Made by a program: the position numbers and the translations under genes. This document shows, piece by piece, positions 1 to 12,585 of a stretch of 64,000 bases of DNA; within the stretch, counting starts at the first letter, position 1, and the number at the start of each line of letters is the position of its first letter. Origin of the DNA: Proteles cristata cristata (Eukaryota > Chordata > Mammalia > Carnivora > Hyaenidae); assembly GCA_017311185.1 (NCBI GenBank), contig JAESUZ010004136.1:1240001-1304000 (forward strand), read 5' to 3'. The notes beneath the pieces are model-generated. The model saw nothing but the letters and a program-made list of their open reading frames with translations, was not told the DNA's origin and ran no database searches.

Positions 1-399
1 AAATTAAAGTAATCCAAGCTTTAGCGATATTCAGATGTTCCCCCTAAAATATCAGTTTTAGATATTCCGTGCCACCGCGTCTTGCACCTTAGTCTACGTT
101 TTCGCGGAGCTCACTCTCGGCTCTGATCATCTCGGTGGGGGAAGCCGACCGCAGAGTGGATAAACAGCCTATGCCGTGTTTTTGTAAAAAGAAACCTTGA
201 AACTCTTCTCTCATTACTTTTGCACTATTTTCTAAGGGTCAGAGCATACAGTCAGTTATTATTCAGAGTAATCAGTGAGCAAGAAGTTTTGGCTTGGGAC
301 TTGATATAACAAAATGACGTCAAACAAAAAAAAATTGAGGTTCGCACATGCGCAGTGAGGTACAGCTTTTTTTTTTTTTTCTAAGTAAGCTTTTGGCTC
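1..399. promoter_or_regulatory. Upstream flank of orphan CpG island, with CRE and NRF1-like site
   Basis: Intergenic DNA with no recognised gene. Two regulatory matches lie next to the CpG island: a perfect palindromic CRE (TGACGTCA) at 315-322 and an NRF1-like CGCACATGCGCA at 343-354 with one mismatch to the consensus. A T14 tract follows at about 367-380. Together they suggest a promoter edge, but no transcript can be identified. Confidence 0.45.
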
Positions 400-1560
400 T
401 TCCCCCCGCCTCTGGGATCTGGCCTGTGCCGCGGGGTCGAGGGAGCTGGCTGGTGTAAGGCGGTGCAGGGTTCCCGCGCCGTAACCCCCACTCCCACCCC
501 GGCAAAGAGGGTCAGGACCTCCGGGCTTCCCCCCGCTAACGGGGCGCTCTTTACAACTCCTGCCTGGAGAAAGTCAGGGCGAAGGAGGGCCGACCCGAGC
601 GGCCGCGGCGAGGTTTTCCGGCTGCGCCAGCGCTGCGGGAACCCTGGCCCCCGCGGCGCTGGTCTCCGGCCGCTCCGGGCCGGCCCCTGAGAGTTGGCCG
701 CACCGCCGCCGGGCCCGCGGGCCACCCGTGCCGCGGGGAGGCTCCGGCCGGGACCCCTCCGCCAGAGCCCGCGTGGCGGTGCGCCTCTCGCCGGAGGCCT
801 GGCCGGGGAAGGCAAAACGAAAGGACCGAGGCCTTCGCTTTCCTGCGACCCGCCCCCCAGCAGACGCCGGCTCCGCGGGACCCGCGGCCCCTTCCCTCGC
901 CGTGCCCCGGCCCGCGCGCCTCGGGGCCGCGAGGAGGCGCTGAGAGCGGGGCTCCCCCCGCCCCCACCCGCCCCCTCCGGCTGCGCCGCGGGGAGCGCAC
1001 GGCCGGCTCCGGGGAGGCCCCGCGGCGGGGAGGCCGCCGGCCGAGCCTGCGCCGCGCTTCCGCACTCGCGCCTTCGGGCCGCGCGCCCCCGCCTCTCCTC
1101 CCTGCCCGCGACCCCGGCTCCCCCGTGCCCCCTTTTCGGCCTGGCCCGGGGGCTGGCGGCGGGGCCCTCGAGGGTTTCAGAGCCAAACTACCGCCTGACC
1201 CCAGCCCCAACCGACTCCCGGCGCCCCCTCCCTCGTTGGAAAGTGCGCGGAGGTGCTCGTTGGAGTCTGACAGTGTGGACTAAAGGCAAAGCTGAGGACG
1301 TCCGGGGGTGCTGCCTTCTTCCCCTCGCCTCGGGCCCCAACACCCCCGTCCGCACTGGGCACAGCTGCCGGCCGGGGGCAGCGCCGTCGAGCCGCCGGGA
1401 ACCCGGTGTCCCGCCTTGCGGAGCCGGCCAAGAACTTGGGGCTCGGAGTTGGCGGAGCCCGGGCGCAGGGGTGGCTGCACCCGCACCTGAGTCGTGCGCG
1501 GGGCCGCGTCCTCCCAGGCCTTGGACCGGATGCACACGTGCTGGGCCTCCGGGGTCGCTT
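400..1560. promoter_or_regulatory. Orphan CpG island about 4-5 kb upstream of SPAG6
   Basis: Very high GC with dense CpG dinucleotides over about 1.1 kb. Long overlapping open frames exist on both strands because stop codons are scarce at this base composition; none resembles a known protein. An AATAAA lies at 1608-1613, just past the island. It could be an alternative upstream SPAG6 promoter, a divergent non-coding RNA promoter or an enhancer island. Confidence 0.6.
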
Positions 1561-4500
1561 CCTATGTGACATCTTCCCTTCCATCTTTGTCTCTCGTATT
1601 CTGTACTAATAAAAAGATGGGAAAGGAACAGTACCTCCCTTCCCTGAGACGAGTCCAACAGCGTCAAGGTTTTAAAGAGGTGGGGGGGCCTGGGAAGTGT
1701 TGAGAGAGAGAGAGAGAGTGGTTGACATCTATGTCAGGTCGCTCAGAGATTTCTATCTGGTGATGCGGGGTTTGGGTACAGTTTTTAAGGAAGACTCCCT
1801 TTAAAAAGAGAATTCACACACACCACACTTTTATGCATGTCCCAGTGCCTGCGTCAGACGTCTACATCCATTATTAGTATCAATTACATTGTGCTATATG
1901 CTGCTTTTGGAAGCGAAATTATTCGTGTGTGGAATCCCCCTAACCACGGTTTACTTTTGGGGGTGGAAAAGATGAGTTCAGTCTCTGCATCCACTGAATT
2001 ACTGGAAAAGAAAGACATGTACAGGTGTATCCTTAGAACTTTGGGCAAGTCCGACCACTGTCATCGTAATATTTTACTGACCTTAACCCTGAAACGTAAA
2101 CACTTTAAAGTTGCAAATGTAAAGAATTGACTTTAAAAGGCTTGAAAAGCAAAGAATAGGAAATAAGACAAATACAGCACAAGCATAGAAATGTTAATAA
2201 TCTTCCCCCTCCTGGACAGGAGTGACTGAGTCTCTTTTGCACTGCTGACAAACCTGATGGCCCAAATGTAAGGTCTGTTGAGACCTGTGTGTAAAATCCT
2301 GACGTTTTCCCCCAAAAGTGTGCCAGAGAAACATTTAAGAGTCGTATGTTTGCTTTCATCATTATAGATAATACTCTGAGTCCACTAATTTGGTTATGGG
2401 GTATGGAGTGCTTTTATTTTCAATTCAAGTATGCAAATATGGAGTTATTTCAGTAATTTTAAATTTGTTGTTGGGAAAATGATCATTGTATCCTATAACT
2501 TGAATGATTACATGCAACTGCCAAGTGAATGCCTACTTCAATTGGTAACAGTGTTTTAATTCTTTGAGGGAGGAGAGGAGGAGGGAGATTTCCTATCTAG
2601 ATAAAACCCAGCTAATTTTTCTTAAAGAAGTCTTTTATTATTTAAGTGATGTAGCTATTCTCATTTCTTTACCTAGGCTACCCTAAGTCCCTTGCCATTG
2701 CTGCCAAAGTACTTATATGGCTTAGAGCAATTACTGCTCTTAAAATAGGGGCAGGCTGCAATGTATACTTGTTGAATGAATTAATACTTTGTTTATGTGT
2801 CTTTCTCCCCCTGGATTTCATGTGCTGGAAGACAGGCACATTCAGTTATTTGCAAATTGCCTGACATACATTGATACTTAATATTTGTTTGGCTTGGTAG
2901 AGGAATACACACACATACACTTGATTCACCTCAACAATTTTTCAAATATGGATGTTAATATCTACTTAGCACATAAAAAGCCTTAACTTTTAAAATTCAG
3001 TTAGGAGCTGAAGGAAAAAAAAATGTATGTATGCTAAAATTAGCAAAATTTCTCTTAGGCGTGTGTGGAATATCTTCCCATGATAATGGGATTTTTCTGG
3101 ATTCCCAAAGCAGATTTTTAGAGAAGTAGAACAGGATTTTTAAACTGACTTTATAATGTTGTCTTGTAAAGTCTAATTTTCTTAAGTAAAAATATTAAAT
3201 GCAAAAGTGATTTTAAAGTTACACATGCCTAGCTTAGGCTTCCAAACAAACCTTTCATAGAAACATTTTTGCAATTTCTTCAGATAATATGTTTCATCCT
3301 CATTCAAATGTATAGTGTAATAGGTCAAGTACAGTGTATGTCTGCATTTAAAGTCAGCTGGTACTTTAAGAACAGTAATCTTAAATAGCACTTTTTTAAA
3401 AGCTGAACTATCCCTTTGAACAGTTTTCTTTCTCGTTATTCAACTGTTACAGGTGTGTTTGTGACCATGGGGTGTTCGATTAGCTTTGAAAAGCAGAAGG
3501 TATTTTATTTTGAAGTCAGTAAGTTGAAAAGTGGGTCAAAAAATATAGATTGGCTTTCTTGTCAGTAAAGGTTACCTGCTGCCATATTTTATATTTGAAT
3601 TGCTGATAAGAATATTCATTTATATGCATATTATAATCATTCTGTTGCATTTCTCCATTTAATTTTAAAGACTTTGTTTTCAAAAAAAGCTAGAATAAAG
3701 AGCCAAAGATCTGCTTCTTTAATGTGTCCAGTTTCAGATATACAGTAGGAATCTTATAGTATGTTTTATCAGAAACAATAAAATTTAACCCACAGACATT
3801 GTTAATGACAGATACTCAGGACCTATAGTTAAAAATAATTTATGTACCATTTGAACTTGAGCTTTTAAACTTGGTAGCATTCCATAAGTAGACTTGTATA
3901 AGTAGCATGTTTATAAGGTTTAGACACCGTTTTCACTATTGAGTTCCTAGCTCAACACTTTTAGAGTAGAAATCATAGTAAAACAATTACTAAAAATGGC
4001 AGCTGTGGTAGCTTAGGAGTTTGAATTATTTAAGGACTGAAACCAAATATGGAACCTTTTAGTTTTAAGGGGATTTTTTTTTCACAATGCAACAAGGAAC
4101 TGAAAACAAAATTACAGTGAAGGTTTTATTTGCCATTTCAATTATTTGCTCAATCTGTTTTCCCCCACATCTCTAAATGGGACCATACAAAAACTTCAAT
4201 TTTAAAAGACCTGTTTCCTGAGAGAAATGTGGAGATCATAGTGAAACTTATGACTTTGGAGTTAGGTGAAGTCATTGTGAGTATCACTGGCTTCTGAGCT
4301 TGCAAACGACAAGCACCTGCTCTGGGCATAGCAGGGAGCTGACTGCACACACTTACTCTTTGTTATTGCTGGTCTATTCCCTAGCCTTCTGGGGCTCCAC
4401 AGAATACCAGGACTTCATCAGAGAGCTCAAGTCAAGGTGAGAGCTTAAAGATTATGATACAGGACTCACCCCAAATATGAGAACCAGCCTATGCCCTTCT

Positions 4501-5154
4501 ATGGATGAGATACCAAGAAGTTTCCTGTCTTGGCACTACTCAGCAACAGCTGTGGCTATCTATTCCATTGACACCTGGTGAAATTGTAGTTGCTGATGGA
4601 GAAACATTTAAAATTGACACCTGTCATTGAAACATGTCCTGCACAGTTTTCAGGCAAGCTAGAAACCAGTGACAAGACTAAGTGCTTAATTTTTGTTAAA
4701 AGAAACCGGGTAAAATAATAATTAATAATAATAATAAAGTTCTACAAGCTAGAGAAGTCTGGTTAAGATAATTAGAATCCAGACTTCCCAGGGAAAGATT
4801 CTCTCTCCCTTTCTTTTGGAAATGTCATGTAGCAAGAAAATGAAGCCTAAATCTGAAAGACAAAAAGAAATGTTTGAAAGTCACAGAAGTGAGGAAACAG
4901 CGAAGTTAGTAGTAATGAGGAGAAAGTCACGGAAGGCAGGACATTTACCAACCTGTTTTCCCCGTCTACTTTTCTCATTGAGTCTCTAGGGGTTGCTTAT
5001 CACATACTCTTAAAGCAGTATAATCAAGTTATGGACCCGGTCGGTCTGGACTCTCCAGGAATCCTGAAGCCAGAAATGCCAGGTAGTATGAAAGCTGGAT
5101 TAAAGATTAAAGATTAAAGCCATGTGGCTTTAAGGCTGCACTGACAGTGTATGT
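1561..5154. other. Intergenic AT-rich region without a recognised gene
   Basis: Mostly unique AT-rich sequence. It holds a (GA)8 run at 1702-1717 and an L2-like fragment at about 2815-2915. A triplicated TTAAAGA unit lies near 5100-5117. A coding-like but stop-interrupted stretch at about 4390-4570 is discussed under findings. There is no felid SINE in this interval. Confidence 0.6.
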
Positions 5155-5540
5155 ATGAGATTACACAAGGTCACATGTGAGAAGTCTCTTGACCGTCTAA
5201 GCAAGGCGACTCCACTGATGCAGTTTTCTGGTCTCGCCGCGCTTGGACTCTCGGGGTTCCCTCGGGGTTCTCTCGGGGGCTCCCCGCAACCTTCCCCTTC
5301 CCCTCCGCACCCCCCCAGCCAGGACCGAGTAGGCGCCGCAGTCGGGAAGCTCTGCGGCTGTGGGTTCGGTGTGCACGGAACCTCGCGCTTCTGGCGGACG
5401 CCCGGGGCCCGCAGCACAGCGACGTCCACGGTGCACGGTCCCCGCGGCGGCGGGGCGACTCCGGGACGGGCCCCAGGGCCCCTGCGCGCGGAGATCCCCC
5501 GGGGCGGGCCGCCTCCGCCCCGCGCCCGGTACCGCGGCTG

Positions 5541-5548
5541 TGACGTCA
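5541..5548. promoter_or_regulatory. Full palindromic CRE (TGACGTCA)
   Basis: Perfect 8-bp CREB/CREM/ATF site, 165-172 bp upstream of the SPAG6 ATG. CREM is the established activator of many haploid germ-cell genes; its use here is inference. Confidence 0.6.
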
Positions 5549-5598
5549 CGCCCGGGCCCGGCCGTCGCCGCGAGACGGCCGCGTTCCGGTTCCGGTCG

Positions 5599-5612
5599 GT
5601 TGCCCCGGAGAC
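5599..5612. promoter_or_regulatory. RFX X-box-like site (GTTGCC-CC-GGAGAC)
   Basis: A perfect GTTGCC half-site, a 2-bp spacer and a second half matching GGNRAC, 101-114 bp upstream of the ATG. This spacing and position are typical of RFX sites in ciliary genes. Confidence 0.6.
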
Positions 5613-5712
5613 GCGAGTACACAGAGCAAACCGGCTCCCGTCGGAGGCCGAGTCGTCGCGGCGGTCGCCCCCTCGGCTGCTCACCGGCTGCGTCGCCGCC
5701 GGGCTTGTCGCC

Positions 5713-5737
5713 ATGAGTCAGAGGCAGGTGCTGCAAG
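5713..5737 (+). CDS. SPAG6: SPAG6 coding exon 1 (residues 1-8 plus one base)
   Basis: Contains the initiator ATG (G at -3, A at +4) and codes MSQRQVLQ plus the first base of a valine codon. The donor is CAAG|GTGAGG. The phase-1 junction joins G to TG at 5843 to give Val9. The 5' UTR start is not visible; the exon begins somewhere upstream inside the CpG island. Confidence 0.95.
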
Positions 5738-8700
5738 GTGAGGGCCCGGGGCGCCCCGACGGGGCTGGCGGCGGGGAGCCCCCGCGGGGACGGTGGGGCC
5801 ACCTGCTGCACCGTGTCTTCCACCCCCCCACCCCCCCCGCAGTGTTCGAGCAGTACCAGAAAGCCCGGACCCAGTTCGTGCAGATGGTGGCGGAGCTGGC
5901 GACCAGACCCCAAAACATCGAGACGCTGCAGAACGCGGGTGAGCCGGCGCCCTGACCGCGCGTCGCTGCGCGCCCCCGGCCTCGCCCCTGCACCTCGAGG
6001 TGCTAGTCGCCCCTGATGCTCAGCCCACTCTCGCCCCCTTACTTCCTTCCCCTCACCCGGTCTCCCGGGCCCCTAGTCTGCCTGGGTCCCTGGCCCCCTG
6101 CCTCAACCCCGGCCTCATTCGGGCGCCCCCGGTCGTCTTGCTCCCCTGCCGGCTGAGCTTTTGGAGAAGAGCAGGGTGGGGGCGGGAGGGCGGCGCCCCT
6201 AAATTCCTCCAATCCACCGCGGACGCCGTCGGGTAGAAGCGTTCGTTCTCCTGAGCGGGCCTTTCTGGGTGTGAGGCCGAGAGGGCGAAGCCTCCAGATG
6301 GGTGCGAGAGGGGCCCGGCGTCCCCATTTCCATCTTTCTCACAGCCGGGCAAGTGTCAGGTTGAAAGTCAAGGCCGTACGAATTGCCTGGAAGTCATTTT
6401 ACATGAGTGGGAATCCACCTTAATCAGACCCATTTTATGCGGGTGCCGTTGCCTGTCACCCTGCCTTTGATCACCTTCGACTTCCTCACACCAAAGGAAT
6501 TCCAGAGCGGTGGACACACGATTTCTCGTCTTGCGTCAGTGAAAGAGCAGAGATTTGCTTGAATAATTTCCAAGACATTCAGAGTAGGTAAAGTGTTAGC
6601 TTTGAGACGTCCTTATGTTGCTGTCATTCCGCCCCCTCAGTCCGAACTCAAGCAAACTCTAGAAAGAGGAAGAGAGGGAGAGGGGGGAAAGGGAGGGAGG
6701 GAAAGAGAGGTTTGCTTCTTCTCAACTAACATAAACAGATGGAGAAGATAATGGTGGATTCAGGATGATTCTACCACCATCTGAACTCAAAGTCAGGTAG
6801 CACTTTATGACTATTGTGTTATCAGTGTTCAGTTTATAGGATGTGATCTTTAAAACTCATTCAAATTAACACGGAATGAAAAGAAATTTAAGAACATATT
6901 GACAAGGCAAGAATGTTTAAAAATAATGTTTACTGTGGCTTCTTTGAGCAGAATTACTATTGTACCCAGATGGCGATTTCTTCTGTCACTGAGAGGGATT
7001 TGGGTGTTTATTCCTTGTATGTTTTTATTGGGAGAAGGGTTGTATTCGGAATAGAGAAAGTATAGTTGGTAATCATGTTTTAAAACTCCTTTTGGGAGGA
7101 TAATTGTGGATTTACATGCAGCTGTAAGAAATACTACAGAGATCCGCTGTCCCTCAAAACTGTGGTATCATATGACACCTGGGATGTCGACAGTGACAGA
7201 AATCCATCAGTTTTATTCAGGTTTTCCCAGTTTTGCTTGTACTTACATGTGTGTGTGTACGAGTGTAAGTTTAGTTCTATACAGTTTTATCCCGTGTGTA
7301 GCCATCATTACTATAGTCAGATACAAAAACACTTTCTCACTGCAAGGATCGCTTATGTTGCTCTGTTAGAAAGAACCACACCCACTCTTGTCCCTAACCC
7401 TGGACAGCCACTAATCTGTTCTCCTTTTGAAAATGCCAAAGTTGCTAATCTTTTGTTCTGCATTTGTTTCAAGTGGATTAATCTTCTTTCTTCTGCGTGT
7501 GCGTGTGTGTGTGTGTGTGTGTGCTTATGAGCAAGAGTATATACTTCTCAAAGTACCCAGAACAGTGTTGGACACAGTGTATCATATATAGAGACTAATA
7601 TAAGTTTATAAGAGCATATTTTTAAATGCACTTAAGTTTTAGGTTTTTTCTCCCCTCAGTCCTACTCCATGGCTTTTGTGAATGGACACTTACTATTTAC
7701 AAATATGTAATTTCTGAACTACATGTGTACTATGTTTTAGCTAAACTAAAACGTTTTTTAAAAGGGAAAATGATTGGCATTGTTTTAAAATTTTGATACT
7801 GAAACACAGGGGTATAAATCACACTTAAGTAACAGAATATCACATTTTAGTATAATAGTGGCAGGTTATCTCTTCCTGTAAGTGTACAGTGTAGAATATA
7901 TTACGGAATTTAATCATTAGGCTAAATGATCACTGAAGTATAAATGACTTAGATATGGCATCTTAAATAGCTACCTATTTCCACTTGTGGTCTGGCTTAT
8001 GAAGGAATGGAATATAACAATGTTGTGAAGTTGTTTGCATTTGACCATTGTTGATGGAATGCTAAGATTTTTTTTTCTTGAGGAAAAACATTTTTAACAT
8101 ATTTTTGCTACCTAGATTCAGTTTAAGCACTTCTTTAATAATTTTAAATTGAGGCAGCTAATGGATATTCCAATATACTTATTCTTTTAATTAAGATAAT
8201 CTGTAAGCTTTGTTAATGAACACATAATAGTCTATAACCATTCAAATGGTTTGTTCTTTTAAAAGAATCACCATGGATTTTAAAATACTTTTGAATGAGC
8301 CACAATATATATATGCATCATTTATAAGCTTTTGTTTTTTTTTTCAGTCAAGTGACTTCATTTTGGTAGAATAAAATATCAATGCACTTTATTCCTGACT
8401 TTGACAGACTCTTTACATACCTGGGAAGGTTTTGTTTTGTTTTGTCTTCTCACTTTTCTTCTCCAATGAACTGCTTAAATAAATATGTATCATGGACCCA
8501 AGATAAGGTGAAAAATATTTTCCGTATAGGCATCATGATACATCAGTATTAGTTCACTAGTTAAAGAGTTTTGAATACATTCACTGTGGAAAGAACCTCC
8601 TTAAAGGTAAAACTTCTCAATGGAGTTTTATTTCATTTAAATCTCTGATCTTTTTCATTATACTTCTGATGTGCTGATAAGAAGATTTACTTTGTTAAAT

Positions 8701-11700
8701 ATGTCCCAAGTAATTACTAGAGCAAACAAAGTGCTACAAGATACATCTCCAGAGTATTTGGACAAAAATGAGTTTGATTTCGAAACAAAATTGTTGCTAG
8801 GAAGAATGGTATACAATGTGTCTCCAACCTAGAGTTATTTTTTTCTTACTGAGATTTTGTTCCTTCTAAAATACATACATGAAAACACGAAAAAGTTTAA
8901 TGTTTGTCATAAAACCTCTTGATGCACCCTCCACCTCTGTACATTAGAACAAATACATCTTGCAGCTATTTATAAATGAATTTTGATACTTCCCCTCTTT
9001 GAGTACGCAGTAACACGTGTAACACATTGTAAATAGTAGAGATAATACACTGCTACTTCTACCAATGGTTGAATTTCAGCAAAAGAGAGGTGATTGTTTA
9101 GTTATAAAATATAAGGAATATGTCTTGTAGCATATTGGAGTATCAGGCCACTCTTAGGTTGTTTAGAAAGTCTTTTATAATAAGCTACTATAAAACCTCC
9201 AAAGAAAATTCTTTTTAAACTGTTTAGCTGTATCAACTATTTCGGAGGCAGCTATTTATGTAAGAAAATTGGGGTAATGTTTAAAGTAATACTTTGTAAT
9301 ATTTAACATGTAACCTATTGCAAAACAACAAACATCCTAATCCAGAGTTATGCACATTTTTCAGAAGAGCAGGAATGGAGAAGGCTGCTTAACACTTTAA
9401 ATATGCATCTGCATGAAGCTAATTAGCAATTTTAGGCAATTTAATGGGTTTAGAATTCAAGGAAATAAGTCATATACATTGACACAAAATGATTTTAAAT
9501 TACATATGTCTGGGGCAGGGTGAAAATGTTCAGATTAATGATTTAGCACCTCAATTTGCCAAGAAGGAAGAGCTGGCAGTAAGCATTTATAATGTGTTTA
9601 AAACAGCCTTGTTAGGTACGTCCTATGATTCTCTGTTCCCAAGGATATTGAAACTGAAAAGATAATGAGTAGAGCAACTTAAAATAAAAAAACAAAAAAA
9701 CCCCTTAACCAATCATGCTATTTAAATTTCATGAATATAAAAGGAGTCTTAGAAATGTGAATGCATAATAATTAAAGCACTGATCTTTTCTTCAAAGATA
9801 GGCATAGTGGGTTTTTTGTGTTTTGTTTGTTTGCTTAAGTGGAAAACATATCAGGGAATTATAAAAATTCTGAACTTGTATGCACTTAATATGTGTTAAT
9901 AAGATGTCGTTTACCTATACAATGGAATACTACATGGCAATGAGAAAGAATGAAATCTGGCCATTTGTAGCAATGTGGATGGAACTTGAGGGTATTATGC
10001 TGAGCAAAATAAGTCAGGCAGAGAAGGACAGATATCATATGTTTTCACTTATAAGTGGATCAGGAGAAACTTAACAGAGGACCATGGGGGAGGAGAAGGG
10101 GAAAAAATAGTTGGGGAGAGGGAAGGAGTCAAACCATGAGAGACTCTTGAATGCTGAGAACAAACTGAGGACTGATGGGTGTGGGGGGGAAAGGGGGTGA
10201 TGGACATGGAGGAGGGCACTTGTGGGGATGAGCACTGGGTGTTATAAGGAAACCAACTTGACAATAAACTATGAAAGAAAAAAATATTTAAAAAAATAAT
10301 ATGCGTTAATAATATACAATAATATCCTAAAAACAAGATTATTCCAAATTTTGTTCTGTGTTCCAAACCCTTGTTCCTACATGGACATTTATCTGCTTTG
10401 TTATCTAACCATTGGTACATAAGTGAAAAATAATATAACCAGGGCTAGGATCTCATTGTATGCCTAGGGAAAACTGGATGATTAAAAAAAAAGAAAAATC
10501 CAAGCTACGGATGATCCTATAAGAGTGACGCTTAGAAGCAGCAAGTTTGTGTGGATTAAATTTTATGTGACAAATTAATGGTTTTGAAAAGTTATTTAAG
10601 TATTTCTGAACTCCTCTTTACATTTCAGTGTTTTATTTCATGGCTTTTGATCCTCTGACTTTTATAGAACCTTTACCTATAGGTTCCTTGCCTAATTAAT
10701 TTCTACTCATTCTTTATGGCACTGTTTAGATGTTGATTCCTCAGGGAAACCTTCCTTGAGCTCTCACAGTAAGTTAAGTCTCTTGATTTATGCTTTCCTT
10801 GCTCCTAATATTTCTCTTTCATGATACTCATCACAATTGCAATGATTTAGTTTCCTTTTTCTCCACAAACTCTAAATTCCATGTCTAGCATAATATTTAG
10901 CATAGAACAGAGGTTCAACATATTTAAATAGAATGAAAGAAGGAATATTATTTTTCAAAGTGTTTTCATATCTCTTAAAAAGCTCGTGTAACAGTTCAGG
11001 TAGGTAGGGTACAAATCTTCAGTGTAGATACTTAAGCCCCAAAATGCTCAGATAATTGCCCTTATCACAAAGAAAGTCAGTCTTGGCCAAACTGAGACTA
11101 GAACATGTTTCTTAAAAAGTTTTTACATTTATTTATTTTTGAGAGATGGAGCACAAGTGGGGGAGAGGCAGAGGGAGAATGAGACACAGAATCCAAAGCA
11201 GGCTCCAGGCTCCACACTGTTAGCACAGAGCCCAATGTGGGGCTTGAACTCACAAACTGAGATCATGACCTGAGCCAAAGTCAGACACTTAACCTACTGA
11301 GCCATCCAGGTGCCCCAGAACATGTTTCTTAACTGCTGCCTGACATTGTACTCTTTCGGTTTAGGCCTTTGGATACCAATACTGTCTAGTAATTGTGTGT
11401 AATTGGCTTTGAGGTCTCCTTTGAAGACCATCATGGAGCTTGACTGGAGGCCTGATGCAGAGGACTAACTTTAATTGAGAAGTACCTGGAAGTTGGAGGG
11501 AAGGGAGCCGTAGTTCGGACTCACACTGGACTCAGAACACTAGAGGACCGTTCGGCTTCCTCAGGCTTCTAAGGAAAGCCTTATCAAGCCAGCAGCTCTT
11601 TAAAAGCCCCCCAGGAAAAGTGTGTAATCCACTGGAAGTTGCAAACCCAGATAGTACTTCCGAGCTGTCAGCTGAGTGAGTCCCTGCTGGGACTGGGGAG

Positions 11701-12538
11701 GAGACTTAAGCAGGGCCCAGGTGGTCATCCGCCTCTGCCTGCCTGCTCTCCTGGGCCTTTGACAACACGGGAGGTAGAGCACAATGAAGAGGGAGGCACT
11801 CCGTACTTGGTCAGTTCATCAATGCGAGCATATATTTAACACTTCCCTTTGTTTTTTATTTGATGGTGCTCGGTGTGGAGGACTTGGACTCCATGTTCAC
11901 TGAGGTCAGAACTTTGGGATCTCTATTGAGATCTCTCTTTGGCTCTAGGAGAAACCCAGGGCCACACCTTGAGAAAAATTTGGTCTTACATTGTGGTGGC
12001 TGGGAGCAGCCCCTCTGAACATGTCAGACTTCCCTAATTTTAAAGTGAAATATTGGCTTTGCCATATACCCCATTTTCTATCATCAGGGTGTCTCAATTT
12101 TAAAGTTATTACTTATTCAAGTTCTAAGTCCAGGTGGAAATCAGCGATATTGGTGCTTGTATATATGCATACATGTGTCTTCAAAGGAAATGATCTCTGT
12201 CCATTGTTCTGTATATTCTAAGTTCCTCTTTGTGTCATTAGAATCACCATTAGTTTATATACATAGACTAGCGAACATTAGTTTTCCCTAGAAATGGCTT
12301 TGTAGAATTATCCTAATAATATGCTTTTTTTTTTTGAGGGCTTATTTAAACATAAATACTTAGAGTTCCCACTGCCTCTTTTCATCTAAATCCCATTGAA
12401 GACATTGTCCATTTTGTTGTTAAATGTTTTTTTAATGCAGAAATACACTCTTTTATTCAACCGATCTTTATTAACCATTATGTATCAAGCTAGGCCTACA
12501 TATAAAATTTCAGGAAAAAACTTTGTTCCTGCTTCATT

Positions 12539-12585
<47 letters not shown>

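Larger units (their letters stand above)
5155..5712 (+). promoter_or_regulatory. SPAG6: SPAG6 proximal promoter and 5' UTR (CpG island)
   Basis: CpG-rich sequence running into exons 1 and 2 (the island covers about 5205-6300). Visible sites are a CRE at 5541-5548, tandem TTCCGG ETS cores at 5584-5589 and 5590-5595, and an X-box-like RFX site at 5599-5612. No TATA box is evident. RFX and FOXJ1 drive motile-cilia genes and CREM drives post-meiotic testis genes, so the site combination fits a sperm/cilia gene. The transcription start is not determined. Confidence 0.75.

Noticed and set aside
381..1667. Long overlapping open frames on both strands in the upstream CpG island (up to 291 codons)
   Set aside because: Arg/Pro/Gly/Ala-rich translations in several overlapping frames, expected from stop-poor GC-rich DNA. 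No domain, homology or splice structure was seen.
5197..5993. Minus-strand open frames over the SPAG6 promoter and exons 1-2
   Set aside because: Shadows of the GC-rich island opposite known coding exons; composition-driven, no family resemblance.
9880..10074. 64-codon open frame with protein-like sequence
   Set aside because: It is the C-terminal end of LINE-1 ORF2 within a truncated insertion, not a host gene.
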